Of a stretch of 40,912 bases of DNA, positions 1-8,728 are shown one piece after another; position 1 is the stretch's first letter, and each line of letters begins with the position of its first letter. The notes under the pieces were generated by a model. That model was not told the origin of the DNA. It worked only from the letters and a program-made list of their open reading frames with translations, and did no database searches. A program made the position numbers and the translations under genes. The stretch is from a virus. Location of the stretch: positions 1-40,912 of IMG/VR virus record IMGVR_UViG_3300022902_000614; one strand, written 5' to 3'.

Positions 1-216
1 CAAGATGCACGAGATAGCGGTAATGCTAGAATGTTCGAAGTTGTTGGTCAATTGATTAAAACTGTAGGCGAACAAAACCAAAATTTAGTAAATGTACATA
101 AACAAGTAAAAGACATTACAAAAGAGGTCAATGTGGCACCTAATAAAGTAACAAATGCATTATTTATTGGTAGTACTGCAGAACTTCAACAAATGTTAAA
201 GGATAAAGAAAAATGA
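1..216 (+). CDS. gp16: Terminase small subunit (gp16-like), 5' end outside window
   Basis: The reading frame is open from base 1 and ends at 216, so only the C-terminal ~71 residues are present. The first Met (base 31) is probably internal. The segment around residues 9-20, with F-E-V-V-G-Q-L-I-K, resembles the C-terminal helical region of T4-like gp16 proteins. gp16 forms rings that recognise DNA and regulate the gp17 packaging motor. The position upstream of gp17 supports the call, although two other genes intervene here whereas gp16 and gp17 adjoin in T4. The stop overlaps the next start by 4 bases. Identification rests on a short fragment plus gene order. Confidence 0.72.
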   Translation, partial: QDARDSGNARMFEVVGQLIKTVGEQNQNLVNVHKQVKDITKEVNVAPNKVTNALFIGSTAELQQMLKDKEK

Positions 217-437
217 AAAAATTTAAACAATATTTAAAAGAAATAGAAGAAGTAGAAGTTGATGAAGATAATAAAGATGCATTAAAAAAAGCATTAGCCT
301 TACATAAGTTTAAACAAAAGGGTGGAAAAATAGATAAACAACCAGATTCTTTAGAGAGACCATATGGTAACCTTTCTAAAGATGATTTAAAACGTGCAAA
401 AAAAATTGTTCAATATAAAAAAGATAAAAAAGAATAA
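213..437 (+). CDS. Small Lys-rich protein with capsid-targeting-like N-terminus
   Basis: A 74-residue, highly charged protein (Lys, Asp, Glu) of unknown function. It starts M-K-K-F-K-Q-Y-L-K-E, which resembles the N-terminal capsid-targeting peptide of T4 internal proteins (M-K-T-Y-Q-E-F-I-A-E), where the gp21 protease cuts after Glu. If that applies, cleavage would follow residue 10 and the mature protein would enter the head. The start overlaps the terminase small subunit stop by 4 bases, indicating translational coupling. No domain is recognised, and the capsid-targeting idea is inferred from the N-terminal pattern alone. Confidence 0.6.
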   Translation: MKKFKQYLKEIEEVEVDEDNKDALKKALALHKFKQKGGKIDKQPDSLERPYGNLSKDDLKRAKKIVQYKKDKKE

Positions 438-439
438 CA

Positions 440-1861
440 ATGGCTCACTTAGGTCAAATAGATAGAAGAAATCCGGGAGACGTGGTTTTTACACGATATG
501 TTACAAAAAATCCCGATTGGAATAAATTGACCCTAAGAATAGAAAATGGACAATTTGCCGAAATGTTTGAAGAAAAAAATAACGAACTAGAAGGCATGAA
601 TATTAATATTCAACCAAGAACTGAGATAAAATTAGCTTCAAACAAATATAAAGAATTTCAAAAAAAAAAGTATGCTAATATCGAATATCAAAGAAAAAAG
701 GGATATGTATTAATTTCAAAAATAAGAAAACCTACAGATAATCTTGACACTGAACGGCCCCCAAAATTACAAATATTAGCAGAAGATTTTACAGAAAAGG
801 GTAAAGATGAAAAAATAACAGTGCTTTCTGCAAAAAATGTTCCTGTAAAAATATTTAAAACTTTTGATGAATTAAAAAAAAGTATTATTTGGGGACTAGA
901 CAATAAAATACATAACAATGATTATGCGGTAGAAAAAATAAAATCTTATTTAGATAAAAAAGATTTGTCTAGAATTGATTTGGCGGGTATTGATGACAGA
1001 CATATTGATGAGCTTGGTGTATATTTTGGTGAAATTTTAATAGGACTATTAGCATTCAAAAATCAATTATCAAACACTTGTACTCCCTCTAATATGTTTG
1101 GTATAAATTTAAAATCATTTAGTGTTCCAACTGATCCTGCTTTTAAACTTGTTGATAGTAGTTTGATTTTTGACTCAACTACTGTTAGTGTATCAAGCAA
1201 ATATGATAAAGGAGCCGCCGCTTCGTTTATGTCAAATGTGCTTCCTTACGGAATAAAATATTATTCTGATTATAAAAATTGTTTTTTTAAAAAAATGTGT
1301 CAAATTGCGTTTAATATGGGATATACATCAGACCTTGTGGGAGCAAACAGATTTAAATTTGCAAAGAATATAACATTTGAAGTTGGATTAAGAGCAGTAT
1401 TAAATATAAAAAAAACAAATGTAAAAAACACAAATCATTCTATTTATGAAAGTATTCGAAAGGTTGCAATGGGTCGTTCTCTTTCATCGAAAGAAAATAA
1501 AGAACTTGATGTTGTAATAGAGGCAATAGAAGACTATTTTATAAAGAAAGGTCATTTTGATGGAAAAAGCAAAGTGATACAAACAATAAAAGACAATTAT
1601 CCTTTTACTATTACTTCTTTTTTTAATTATTCTGTGGCAAGTAGTTTAAATAATGATTCTCTATCAAAAAAATATATTGGTGATATAATTGGTGGTAAAG
1701 ATTTTTATCAAGCAAATTTAAGTAAAACTAAATGGAGAAGGGGAATTGTTGATATTAAAATGGTTTCTCCTAAAACTGCTTCATTGAAAATTTTAGGATC
1801 AATGTCGGGTGCCACAGATTTCACAGCAAAACAGGGTTTGGTAAATTACGAGTTACAATAA
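440..1861 (+). CDS. Hypothetical protein between the terminase subunits
   Basis: A 473-residue soluble protein that I do not recognise. It has a charged, Lys-rich N-terminal third and a central segment (about residues 205-320) with S-S-K-Y-D-K-G-A-A-A-S and an aromatic/Cys-rich stretch with K-N-C-F-F-K-K-M-C. The C-terminus is mixed alpha/beta. No signal peptide or membrane segment is visible. It begins 2 bases after the previous stop, and its stop shares one base with the gp17 start, so it belongs to the packaging transcript. A nuclease-like or DNA-binding role is possible from position and charge, but no catalytic motif could be assigned. Confidence 0.8.
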   Translation: MAHLGQIDRRNPGDVVFTRYVTKNPDWNKLTLRIENGQFAEMFEEKNNELEGMNINIQPRTEIKLASNKYKEFQKKKYANIEYQRKKGYVLISKIRKPTDNLDTERPPKLQILAEDFTEKGKDEKITVLSAKNVPVKIFKTFDELKKSIIWGLDNKIHNNDYAVEKIKSYLDKKDLSRIDLAGIDDRHIDELGVYFGEILIGLLAFKNQLSNTCTPSNMFGINLKSFSVPTDPAFKLVDSSLIFDSTTVSVSSKYDKGAAASFMSNVLPYGIKYYSDYKNCFFKKMCQIAFNMGYTSDLVGANRFKFAKNITFEVGLRAVLNIKKTNVKNTNHSIYESIRKVAMGRSLSSKENKELDVVIEAIEDYFIKKGHFDGKSKVIQTIKDNYPFTITSFFNYSVASSLNNDSLSKKYIGDIIGGKDFYQANLSKTKWRRGIVDIKMVSPKTASLKILGSMSGATDFTAKQGLVNYELQ

Positions 1862-3513
1862 TGGCGATAGACCGTATACAAAATTATGCAGGAAATCCAT
1901 TACTTAAAGCGGCATATATTCCAATAGAATATGACAAAGATACTTTAGAAGAGTATCTTAAATGCTCTAATGATCCTGTATATTTTGCAAAAAACTACAT
2001 GAAAATTATTCATGTTGACCATGGATTGATGCCCTTTGATCTTTATGGTTATCAAGAAGAACTTGTTCAGACAATGCATGATAATCGGTTTGTTATTTGT
2101 AAAATGCCTAGACAAACTGGAAAATCAACAACAATTGTTGCTTACTTATTACATTACGCTCTTTTTAATGCTCAATCTAATATTGCTATATTAGCTAATA
2201 AGGGCTCTACTTCAAGAGAGATTCTTCAACGATTAAAAACTGCTTATGAAAATTTACCAAAATGGTTGCAACAAGGAGTTGTTGTTTGGAACAGGGGAAA
2301 TATTGAATTAGAAAACGGTAGTAAAGTTATATCTGCTTCCACATCTTCCTCCGCAGTTCGTGGATCATCTTTTAACATCATCTTCATGGATGAGTTTGCT
2401 CATATTGATCCACCAAGGTTGGCAGAAGAGTTTTTTAATTCTGTATATCCTACAATTTCTTCTGGTAATACAACTAAAGTGTTTATTGTATCAACCCCGA
2501 AGGGATTAAATATGTTCTATAAAATGTGGGTTGATGCAGACGAGGGAAGAAGTGATTATGTTCCGTTAGAAGTTCATTGGTCTCAGACTCCAGGAAGAGA
2601 TCAAGCATGGAAAGAAGAAACGATAAGAAATACAAGTGAATTGCAGTTTTCACAAGAATACGAGTGTGATTTTATTGGTTCACAAAATACTTTAATTTCT
2701 CCTTCAAAATTAAAAACTCTGCCATATAAACCCCCTATTATAAAGAAAGATAGTTTAGATGTCTATGTCGAACCAGATCCTACACATTCTTATGTTTGTA
2801 TAGTTGATGTTGCAAGAGGCAGAGGACAAGATTATTCTGCCTTTTCGATAATTGATGTTTCTCAGTTTCCATATCAGCAAGTTGCAAAATATAGAGATCC
2901 AAATATTTCTCCAATGTTATTGCCAACTGTTATTGATAATGTATGTAAATATTATAATCATGCATATATTTTGGTCGAAATAAATGACATCGGCGGTCAA
3001 GTAGCAGATATTTTACATTACGAGTTAGAATATCCTAATATTTTTCAAACAAGTGTAATGGGAAGATCTGGTCAAACTTTGGGTGGGGGATTTGGTAAAA
3101 CTTCGCAATTGGGAATTAGAACCACAAAAGAAGTTAAAAGAAAGGGGTGTTCTAGTTGCAAAGATTTGATAGAAGGAGACAAATTAATCATTTGGGATCT
3201 TGATACTATTTCTGAAATGACAACATATATAGCCAAAGGATCTAGTTACGAAGCTGACGAAGGATATCATGATGATTTGATGACGACTTTAATACTGTTT
3301 GGTTGGCTTGTAAATCAACAATATTTTACAGAAGTTACAGATTTAGATTTACGAGAAAAAATGTTTAAAGATCAGTTAGACGAAGCGGAATCTCAATTGA
3401 TTCCTTTCGGATATATAAATGATGGTAGAAATTCTTATGATCCAGAAGTTGTTGATATGGGCGGTGAAAAATGGATAGTAGATACGAAATATTCTACTGA
3501 TTATCTACATTGA
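1861..3513 (+). CDS. gp17: Terminase large subunit (DNA packaging ATPase/nuclease)
   Basis: 550 residues, close to T4 gp17 (610). This is the motor that pumps DNA into the prohead and cuts the concatemer. The N-terminal ATPase has a Walker A motif P-R-Q-T-G-K-S-T (residues 83-90) and Walker B I-I-F-M-D-E-F-A (173-180). The C-terminal RNase H-like nuclease shows an early Asp in I-V-D-V-A-R-G-R-G-Q-D-Y, a middle acidic/Gly segment N-D-I-G-G-Q, and a late H-D-D-L motif. The start ATG overlaps the preceding TAA by one base. The 3' end overlaps the convergent HNH gene by 20 bases. Confident call. Confidence 0.97.
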   Translation: MAIDRIQNYAGNPLLKAAYIPIEYDKDTLEEYLKCSNDPVYFAKNYMKIIHVDHGLMPFDLYGYQEELVQTMHDNRFVICKMPRQTGKSTTIVAYLLHYALFNAQSNIAILANKGSTSREILQRLKTAYENLPKWLQQGVVVWNRGNIELENGSKVISASTSSSAVRGSSFNIIFMDEFAHIDPPRLAEEFFNSVYPTISSGNTTKVFIVSTPKGLNMFYKMWVDADEGRSDYVPLEVHWSQTPGRDQAWKEETIRNTSELQFSQEYECDFIGSQNTLISPSKLKTLPYKPPIIKKDSLDVYVEPDPTHSYVCIVDVARGRGQDYSAFSIIDVSQFPYQQVAKYRDPNISPMLLPTVIDNVCKYYNHAYILVEINDIGGQVADILHYELEYPNIFQTSVMGRSGQTLGGGFGKTSQLGIRTTKEVKRKGCSSCKDLIEGDKLIIWDLDTISEMTTYIAKGSSYEADEGYHDDLMTTLILFGWLVNQQYFTEVTDLDLREKMFKDQLDEAESQLIPFGYINDGRNSYDPEVVDMGGEKWIVDTKYSTDYLH

Positions 3514-3916
3514 TTTGATGAATGTTTTTAGGATCTTTTATTTGATTTATTAATTCAATTATACTTGATTTTAAATCGGGTCTCAGTTTTTTCAATTTAT
3601 CCAAATATCTCACAGATTCTTTAAATACCATTTCAGGATTAATTCTTAGTTCATAAAATCTGTTCCTTGTTTCGCTTTTTGTAGTTAAATATAAATGGTT
3701 TGGATTTACACAGTATGTATTATTGCAAGACTGGTGTACTATTTTATTTTGTTCAATGACTCCATTATATGCAATATATGCAAATCTATGAGCAGGAATT
3801 GATTTTCCTTCATACGAAAACATACCATACCCCTGTTTTGTTTTACTTGCAACCCAAAACCAGCAATCATTTGTCTTTATAATTTTTTTTTCAAATCTCG
3901 ATTTTGCTTTCTCCAT
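3494..3916 (-). CDS. HNH homing-type endonuclease, antisense
   Basis: A 140-residue protein encoded opposite all its neighbours. It carries the HNH_3-type pattern: C-W-x-W near residue 18, G-Y-G-M, A-H-R-F-A-Y, then V-H-Q-S-C-N-N and C-V-N-P-N-H-L near residues 60-76. These supply the His and Asn catalytic and Zn-binding residues. Free-standing nucleases of this kind are common selfish genes in T4-like phages and often sit beside conserved genes such as terminase. The ORF converges on gp17 with a 20-base overlap. A reverse-strand late-promoter-like octamer lies immediately upstream of its start codon. Family is well supported; the target site is unknown. Confidence 0.88.
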   Translation of the reverse strand: MEKAKSRFEKKIIKTNDCWFWVASKTKQGYGMFSYEGKSIPAHRFAYIAYNGVIEQNKIVHQSCNNTYCVNPNHLYLTTKSETRNRFYELRINPEMVFKESVRYLDKLKKLRPDLKSSIIELINQIKDPKNIHQINVDNQ

Positions 3917-3920
3917 GTTT

Positions 3921-3928
3921 TATTTATA
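3921..3928 (-). promoter_or_regulatory. T4-type late promoter octamer (reverse strand)
   Basis: The plus strand reads TATTTATA, the reverse complement of the T4 late consensus TATAAATA. It lies only 4 bases upstream of the HNH gene start on the minus strand, so transcription would begin near the start codon. Either the message is almost leaderless or an internal start is used. A chance match is possible in AT-rich DNA. Confidence 0.4.
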
Positions 3929-3964
3929 TTAGAATAAATAAAACATTTCTAAAATCTGCTAAAA

Positions 3965-3972
3965 TATAAATA
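3965..3972 (+). promoter_or_regulatory. T4-type late promoter (TATAAATA) upstream of gp18
   Basis: Exact match to the T4 late promoter octamer, 40 bases before the tail sheath start, in the gap after the HNH gene. Late promoters in T4 need gp55, gp33 and the sliding clamp. A strong ribosome site (GGGGAG) follows at about 4001. This would drive the sheath-tube transcription unit. Confidence 0.8.
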
Positions 3973-4012
3973 TAACGAAAGCAATTTTTTAATAATTTAG
4001 GGGAGAAACAAT

Positions 4013-6334
4013 ATGGCATTTCAAGTTAGCCCAGGCGTAGCCGTAGCAGAGATCGATTTAACTACTAGAGTTCCTATTCCTTCTATTTCAGATGGTGCAA
4101 TAGCAGGTAACTTAACATGGGGGCCCTTGGAGGTTGCTACATTAATTACTTCTGAAGATGAAATGGTTGGTGTGTTTGGAAAACCGAATGCTAATACGTA
4201 TAAAACGTTTTTTAGTGCTACAAGTTTTTTGAGTTATTCGAATAAGTTAAGAGTTGTTAGAGCGGCTAATACATCGACTGCTAAAAATGCAGTATCAGGT
4301 GGTTCTGCAATTTTAATTCGCAATGATAAAGAATATCAAAATACATATAAGGACACGACAACTTCAGGAACAAGTTTTACGTCAAAATATCCAGGAACAC
4401 TTGGTAATTCAATAAAAGTTTCTATGTGTGTTGCGGATAGAACAAGTACACAAGTTAATGCTTCTGATGGCACTGTTTCTCATGCAAGTAGCACCGACTG
4501 GAATCTTACGGGTACATGGTCCAATTCTAATGCTACAACAGGTCTTACTGGTGTTGGTACATTAGCAGATACAGAATTGAGAATTGGTGATGTAGTTGTT
4601 CATGGTTCTAATAGCGGAATAGTAACGGCAATCACGTCTAACACCGCAATAACAATTTCACAGGCCACTGGTGGACTAGAGACTACGGGTATGGGGGATG
4701 ATGTCGCTATGTCAGGTGCAAGTCTTGTAAGAAAAAAAAGATCTGCCTTCGAAGAGCCAGCAGTAAATATGCTTGGTAATCTTTCTGTCTCTGCAGGATC
4801 AACTACTATTACAGGAACAGATACTAATTTTACTCGGCAATTGCATTTAGGAGACATTATTACCTTTAAAGATGATGATGGAGTAGAGAATAAAAGAAGA
4901 ATATCGTCTATTACAAATTCAACGTCAATGGGCGTTGCAACTAAATTAGATAGGGCGGTAACAACAGCCGCTTTATATGGTGGTACCTGGAAAAGGGAAT
5001 GGGAATTTGCGTCTGATTTTGGATCTGCGCCTCTTACAAGTGTGTATGCTTATAATATTACTGGATCGGCATCTGTTGGAGATGAAATACATGTTGCAAT
5101 AGTAGATGAAGGTGGTGAAATTTTAGGATCAAAAGATGTTCGCGGAAATAATCCAGAAAAACAAGTCATTGAAAAATATGAAGGTGTATCTGTAGCAAAT
5201 GGTGCCACAGGAACTACCGGTCAAACTCTCTATTATAAAGATGCAATAAACAATTCTTCTAATTATATAAGATGGACAGATCACGATAGTACAGGAGATG
5301 CTCCTCTTGATGCCGGATCTAATAAAATTACTTATGATTGGGGTGCTACTATTGTCACAGGAAATGATTCAGCTAGTTTTCCCGGAGCATTTAGTGATTC
5401 TGGTGCAAACGGAATTATGACTGCTAGTATGTCGGGCGGTGTTGATGGACATAGTTCTTCATCTTCAGATGAAATTACTGCTTATAGTTATTTCAAAGAT
5501 CCTGCGAAAATAAATATTTCTTTATTGATTTCGGGGGAAGCATCAAATACTTTAGCTACCTATTTAATTAATGAAATAGCAGAAACCAGAAAAGATTGTG
5601 TTGTGTTTATTTCTCCGGAAGAGTCAGATGTTGTAAATAAAGAAGGTTCTGAAATAACAAATATAGTTGCTAGAAGAAATACTTTACCAAGCACAAGTTA
5701 TGCTGTTATGGATGGAAATTACAAATACATATTTGACAGGTATAACTCTGTTTATAGATGGATTCCATTCAATGCTGATGTTGCTGGAATTTGCGCCCAA
5801 GCGGATAATGTTAATCCTTATGTTTCGCCTGCGGGGTTTGCCAGAGGAAATATAAAAGGAGCAGAATTTTTAGCATTTGTTCCCAATAGAGGGGAAAGAG
5901 ACGATCTGTATATAAATGGTATTAATCCAATAGCATCATTTCCTGGAAAAGGTAAAATTTTATTTGGTGATAAAACAATGTTAGCGAGGCCATCTTCTTT
6001 TGATAGAATTAATGTACGAAGATTGTTTATTATTTTAGAAAAAGCTATAGCAAATGCCGCTGAAAATTTATTGTTTGAATTTAATGATGATTTTACACGA
6101 TTAAATTTTGTTTCTATGATAGAACCTTTTTTAAGGGATATTCAGTCACAAAGGGGAATAGAGGATTTTAAAGTAATATGTGACAGCACAAATAATACAC
6201 CTGTGGTGATAAATAGAAATGAGTTTAGGGGAGATATTTTTATCAAGCCGACTAAATCAATTAATTTCATTGGATTAAACTTTGTCGCAGTGGCTTCAGG
6301 AGTTGAATTTTCTGAAGTAGTCAACGCAATTTAA
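4013..6334 (+). CDS. gp18: Tail sheath protein
   Basis: 773 residues, somewhat longer than T4 gp18 (659). It starts M-A-F-Q-V-S-P-G-V-A-V-A-E-I-D-L, the typical N-terminus of contractile sheath proteins (Phage_sheath family). The C-terminal part (about residues 500-770) has the conserved core with the segment F-V-P-N-R-G-E-R-D-D-L-Y-I-N-G-I-N-P and an F-x-R-I-N-V-R-R-L-F-I-I-L-E helix. The middle (about 140-480) is rich in Gly, Ser and Thr and is probably surface-exposed insert domains. It polymerises around the gp19 tube and contracts during infection. A late promoter lies 40 bases upstream, and gp19 follows after 11 bases. Confidence 0.96.
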   Translation: MAFQVSPGVAVAEIDLTTRVPIPSISDGAIAGNLTWGPLEVATLITSEDEMVGVFGKPNANTYKTFFSATSFLSYSNKLRVVRAANTSTAKNAVSGGSAILIRNDKEYQNTYKDTTTSGTSFTSKYPGTLGNSIKVSMCVADRTSTQVNASDGTVSHASSTDWNLTGTWSNSNATTGLTGVGTLADTELRIGDVVVHGSNSGIVTAITSNTAITISQATGGLETTGMGDDVAMSGASLVRKKRSAFEEPAVNMLGNLSVSAGSTTITGTDTNFTRQLHLGDIITFKDDDGVENKRRISSITNSTSMGVATKLDRAVTTAALYGGTWKREWEFASDFGSAPLTSVYAYNITGSASVGDEIHVAIVDEGGEILGSKDVRGNNPEKQVIEKYEGVSVANGATGTTGQTLYYKDAINNSSNYIRWTDHDSTGDAPLDAGSNKITYDWGATIVTGNDSASFPGAFSDSGANGIMTASMSGGVDGHSSSSSDEITAYSYFKDPAKINISLLISGEASNTLATYLINEIAETRKDCVVFISPEESDVVNKEGSEITNIVARRNTLPSTSYAVMDGNYKYIFDRYNSVYRWIPFNADVAGICAQADNVNPYVSPAGFARGNIKGAEFLAFVPNRGERDDLYINGINPIASFPGKGKILFGDKTMLARPSSFDRINVRRLFIILEKAIANAAENLLFEFNDDFTRLNFVSMIEPFLRDIQSQRGIEDFKVICDSTNNTPVVINRNEFRGDIFIKPTKSINFIGLNFVAVASGVEFSEVVNAI

Positions 6335-6345
6335 GGAGAAAATAG

Positions 6346-6933
6346 ATGGCATTCGATATAACAACTTTTAGACAGGCCCTGGTCTATGATGGTCAAAGAC
6401 CTAATTTATTTGAGGTTAAGATTCCACATGGTTCCGCTAGTTTTTTTAATGGAACTGATATAAACCTGTTTGCTAAAGGGACCTCAATACCCGGTACCAC
6501 AATAGGAACTGTTGTGGTTCCTTATTTTGGTAGAGAAGTTAAATTAGCAGGAAATAGAACTTTTCCAGAATGGACAATAACAGTTATTAATGATGAAAAT
6601 TTTGCTATAAGATCGCAATTTGAAAAGTGGATGAACGGTATAAACGATCATGTTACGAATACAAGACAAACGGGTGATTCATCTAGTGCTTATGCATTAG
6701 TGGGGAACGTTCAACAATTTAGTAAATCTGGTAGTTCAAAAGTAACTGCATCATATAGCTTTCATGGTATGTTTCCAACTGATCTTTCAGAAATCACTCT
6801 TGATTGGGGAGATAACGATACTATTGAAGAATATACCGTAACTTTCTCTTATGATTACTGGAGTCGAACAAAGAGCAGTCAAACAGGCGGTAAAGGAACA
6901 GCGGATACTATTTCTATTGGTGCCTCTGCATAA
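6346..6933 (+). CDS. gp19: Tail tube protein
   Basis: 195 residues (T4 gp19 has 163). It forms the inner tail tube through which DNA passes. The pattern R-P-N-L-F-E-V-K-I-P near residue 18, F-A-K-G-T-S-I-P-G-T-T-I-G near 44, and W-T-I-T-V-I-N-D-E-N-F near 80 matches the T4-like gp19 family. It has a clean ribosome site (AAGGAG) and follows the sheath gene directly, as in T4. The C-terminal ~20 residues are Gly/Ser/Thr-rich and look disordered. Confidence 0.95.
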   Translation: MAFDITTFRQALVYDGQRPNLFEVKIPHGSASFFNGTDINLFAKGTSIPGTTIGTVVVPYFGREVKLAGNRTFPEWTITVINDENFAIRSQFEKWMNGINDHVTNTRQTGDSSSAYALVGNVQQFSKSGSSKVTASYSFHGMFPTDLSEITLDWGDNDTIEEYTVTFSYDYWSRTKSSQTGGKGTADTISIGASA

Positions 6934-6953
6934 AAATCTCAATTTTCTGATTT

Positions 6954-7006
6954 TGCGAGTGAATAAATATAAATTAATAGTATTGTATTATTTTTACTCA
7001 CTCGCA
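6954..7006. repeat. Perfect 9-bp inverted repeat around the gp20 late promoter
   Basis: The arms TGCGAGTGA (6954-6962) and TCACTCGCA (6998-7006) are exact reverse complements separated by 35 bases. The late-promoter-like octamer lies inside the loop. The structure lies wholly in the 86-base gap between gp19 and gp20. It could be an RNA hairpin, a protein-binding palindrome or a processing site. There is no T-run after it, so it does not look like a standard terminator. Confidence 0.6.
6968..6975 (+). promoter_or_regulatory. Late-promoter-like octamer upstream of gp20
   Basis: TATAAATT matches 7 of 8 positions of the T4 late consensus and lies 44 bases before the portal start, in an intergenic gap. 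Single-mismatch octamers are common by chance in this AT-rich sequence, so support comes mainly from its position. Confidence 0.5.
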
Positions 7007-7019
7007 TTCAGGAAATATC

Positions 7020-8702
7020 ATGCCCATTGAATTGTTCGGTTTTTCGCTCGGAAAAACCGAAAAGAAAACCGTAAAAGCCCAAACCTTCGCTGAACCAGAA
7101 TATGAAGATGGATCATTAACCGTAGCATCTGGTGGTGCTTATGGAACATATGTCGATCAGGCAGGAGCCATAAAAAGCGAATCTGAGTTAATAAACAGAT
7201 ATCGTGATATGGGTCTTCAAGCAGAAGTAGAAAATGCCATTGATGATATAATTAATGAAGCCATTGTAGCCTCCAAAGACAAGCCCCTTGTAAGAATTAA
7301 TGTAGACAACTTAAATATCTCTGAAAGTATCAGAGACAAAATAAGAGTAGAATTTAAGCAAATAAGCAAACTTCTAGATTTACAAAATTTAGGACACGAT
7401 GTTTTTAAAAGATGGTATATTGATGGTCGAATTTATTATCATGTTGTTGTTGATGAAAATAATCTAGAAAAAGGAATTCACGAATTAAGAGTATTAGACC
7501 CTAGAAAAATAAAGAAAATTCGTGAAAAGAAAACCGATAGACAATCTGATGGTACCTCAAAAACTACTGTCGAGGAATATTATGTTTATAATCAAAAAGG
7601 AATATATCAATCACAGGGGCAGACAATGGGTACTGCTTTTACAAGTGCCGCCAGTGGTTTAAAAATAGCTCCTGATGCGATTATATATACACATTCAGGA
7701 CTAATGAATAGTACACGTACATTAGTTTTGTCCTACCTACACAAAGCAATCAAACCATTAAATCAATTAAGAATGATCGAGGATTCTCTCGTAATTTATC
7801 GTATTTCACGAGCCCCAGAGAGAAGAATTTTTTATGTTGATGTTGGAAATTTACCCAAGTTAAAAGCAGAACAATACATGCGTGATTTAATGACACGATA
7901 CAAAAACAAACTTGTATATGATGCTCAAACGGGTGAGGTTAGAGATGATAGAAAACATATGTCAATGCTTGAAGATTATTGGATGCCAAGAAGAGAGGGT
8001 GGGAGAGGAACAGAAATTACAACTTTGCCCGGTGGTAATAATCTTGGAGATATTGAAGATGTATTATATTTTCAGAAAAAACTTTATAAATCACTAGGTG
8101 TTCCTATTTCTAGACTTGAATCAGAAGCAAACTATACGATTGGTCGTGCTACTGAAATTTCAAGAGATGAAGTTAAATTTACACGATTTGTTAATAAACT
8201 TCAAAGTAGATTTAGTTTACTGTTTGATGAAATGATGGAAAGACAGTTGATCCTCAGGGGAATAATGTCTAAAGAAGATTGGAAGAATATTAAAAATGAA
8301 ATATATTATGAATTTGAAAATGATAGTCATTTTGTAGAAATAAAACAGAATGAACTTATGCAAGATAGATTGAATATTTTAAGAGATTTACAAGAATATG
8401 CTGGAAAATATTGGTCTCATGAATATATTAGAAAACATGTTTTAATGATGACCGATGATGAAATTAAAACTAATGATGAGCAAATTCAAAAAGAAACTGA
8501 TGATCCTAGATTTTCGGGAGAAGATAATATGCAGTTCAATTCTGTAAAAATAGATACACACAATAAACAAGAAATTAATGAAAATATTGATAAAAAGATT
8601 GAAGAAAAATTTGAATTTGCGAAAAAAGAAAATGATATTAAAGATAAAGTAAATGATATTCTTTTTTCTGTTTTAGAAGATGATGAAAATTTTGTAGATT
8701 GA
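7020..8702 (+). CDS. gp20: Portal protein
   Basis: 560 residues (T4 gp20: 524). It forms the dodecameric ring at the special vertex of the head, starts prohead assembly and is the docking point for terminase. Typical gp20 segments are visible: L-I-N-R-Y-R-D-M near residue 58, E-V-E-N-A-I-D-D-I-I-N-E-A-I, R-I-Y-Y-H-V-V-V-D, E-L-R-V-L-D-P-R-K-I, and R-I-S-R-A-P-E-R-R-I-F-Y-V-D-V-G-N-L-P near 265. The last ~60 residues are acidic and Lys-rich. The position after gp19 matches T4. Confidence 0.97.
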   Translation: MPIELFGFSLGKTEKKTVKAQTFAEPEYEDGSLTVASGGAYGTYVDQAGAIKSESELINRYRDMGLQAEVENAIDDIINEAIVASKDKPLVRINVDNLNISESIRDKIRVEFKQISKLLDLQNLGHDVFKRWYIDGRIYYHVVVDENNLEKGIHELRVLDPRKIKKIREKKTDRQSDGTSKTTVEEYYVYNQKGIYQSQGQTMGTAFTSAASGLKIAPDAIIYTHSGLMNSTRTLVLSYLHKAIKPLNQLRMIEDSLVIYRISRAPERRIFYVDVGNLPKLKAEQYMRDLMTRYKNKLVYDAQTGEVRDDRKHMSMLEDYWMPRREGGRGTEITTLPGGNNLGDIEDVLYFQKKLYKSLGVPISRLESEANYTIGRATEISRDEVKFTRFVNKLQSRFSLLFDEMMERQLILRGIMSKEDWKNIKNEIYYEFENDSHFVEIKQNELMQDRLNILRDLQEYAGKYWSHEYIRKHVLMMTDDEIKTNDEQIQKETDDPRFSGEDNMQFNSVKIDTHNKQEINENIDKKIEEKFEFAKKENDIKDKVNDILFSVLEDDENFVD

Positions 8703-8728
8703 TCCGTAGATGAGTGCAGGAATAATAA

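Noticed and set aside
1100-3700. Additional TATAAAT-like octamers within genes (for example near 1102 and 3690)
   Set aside because: They lie inside coding regions with a mismatch to the consensus and are expected by chance in AT-rich DNA.
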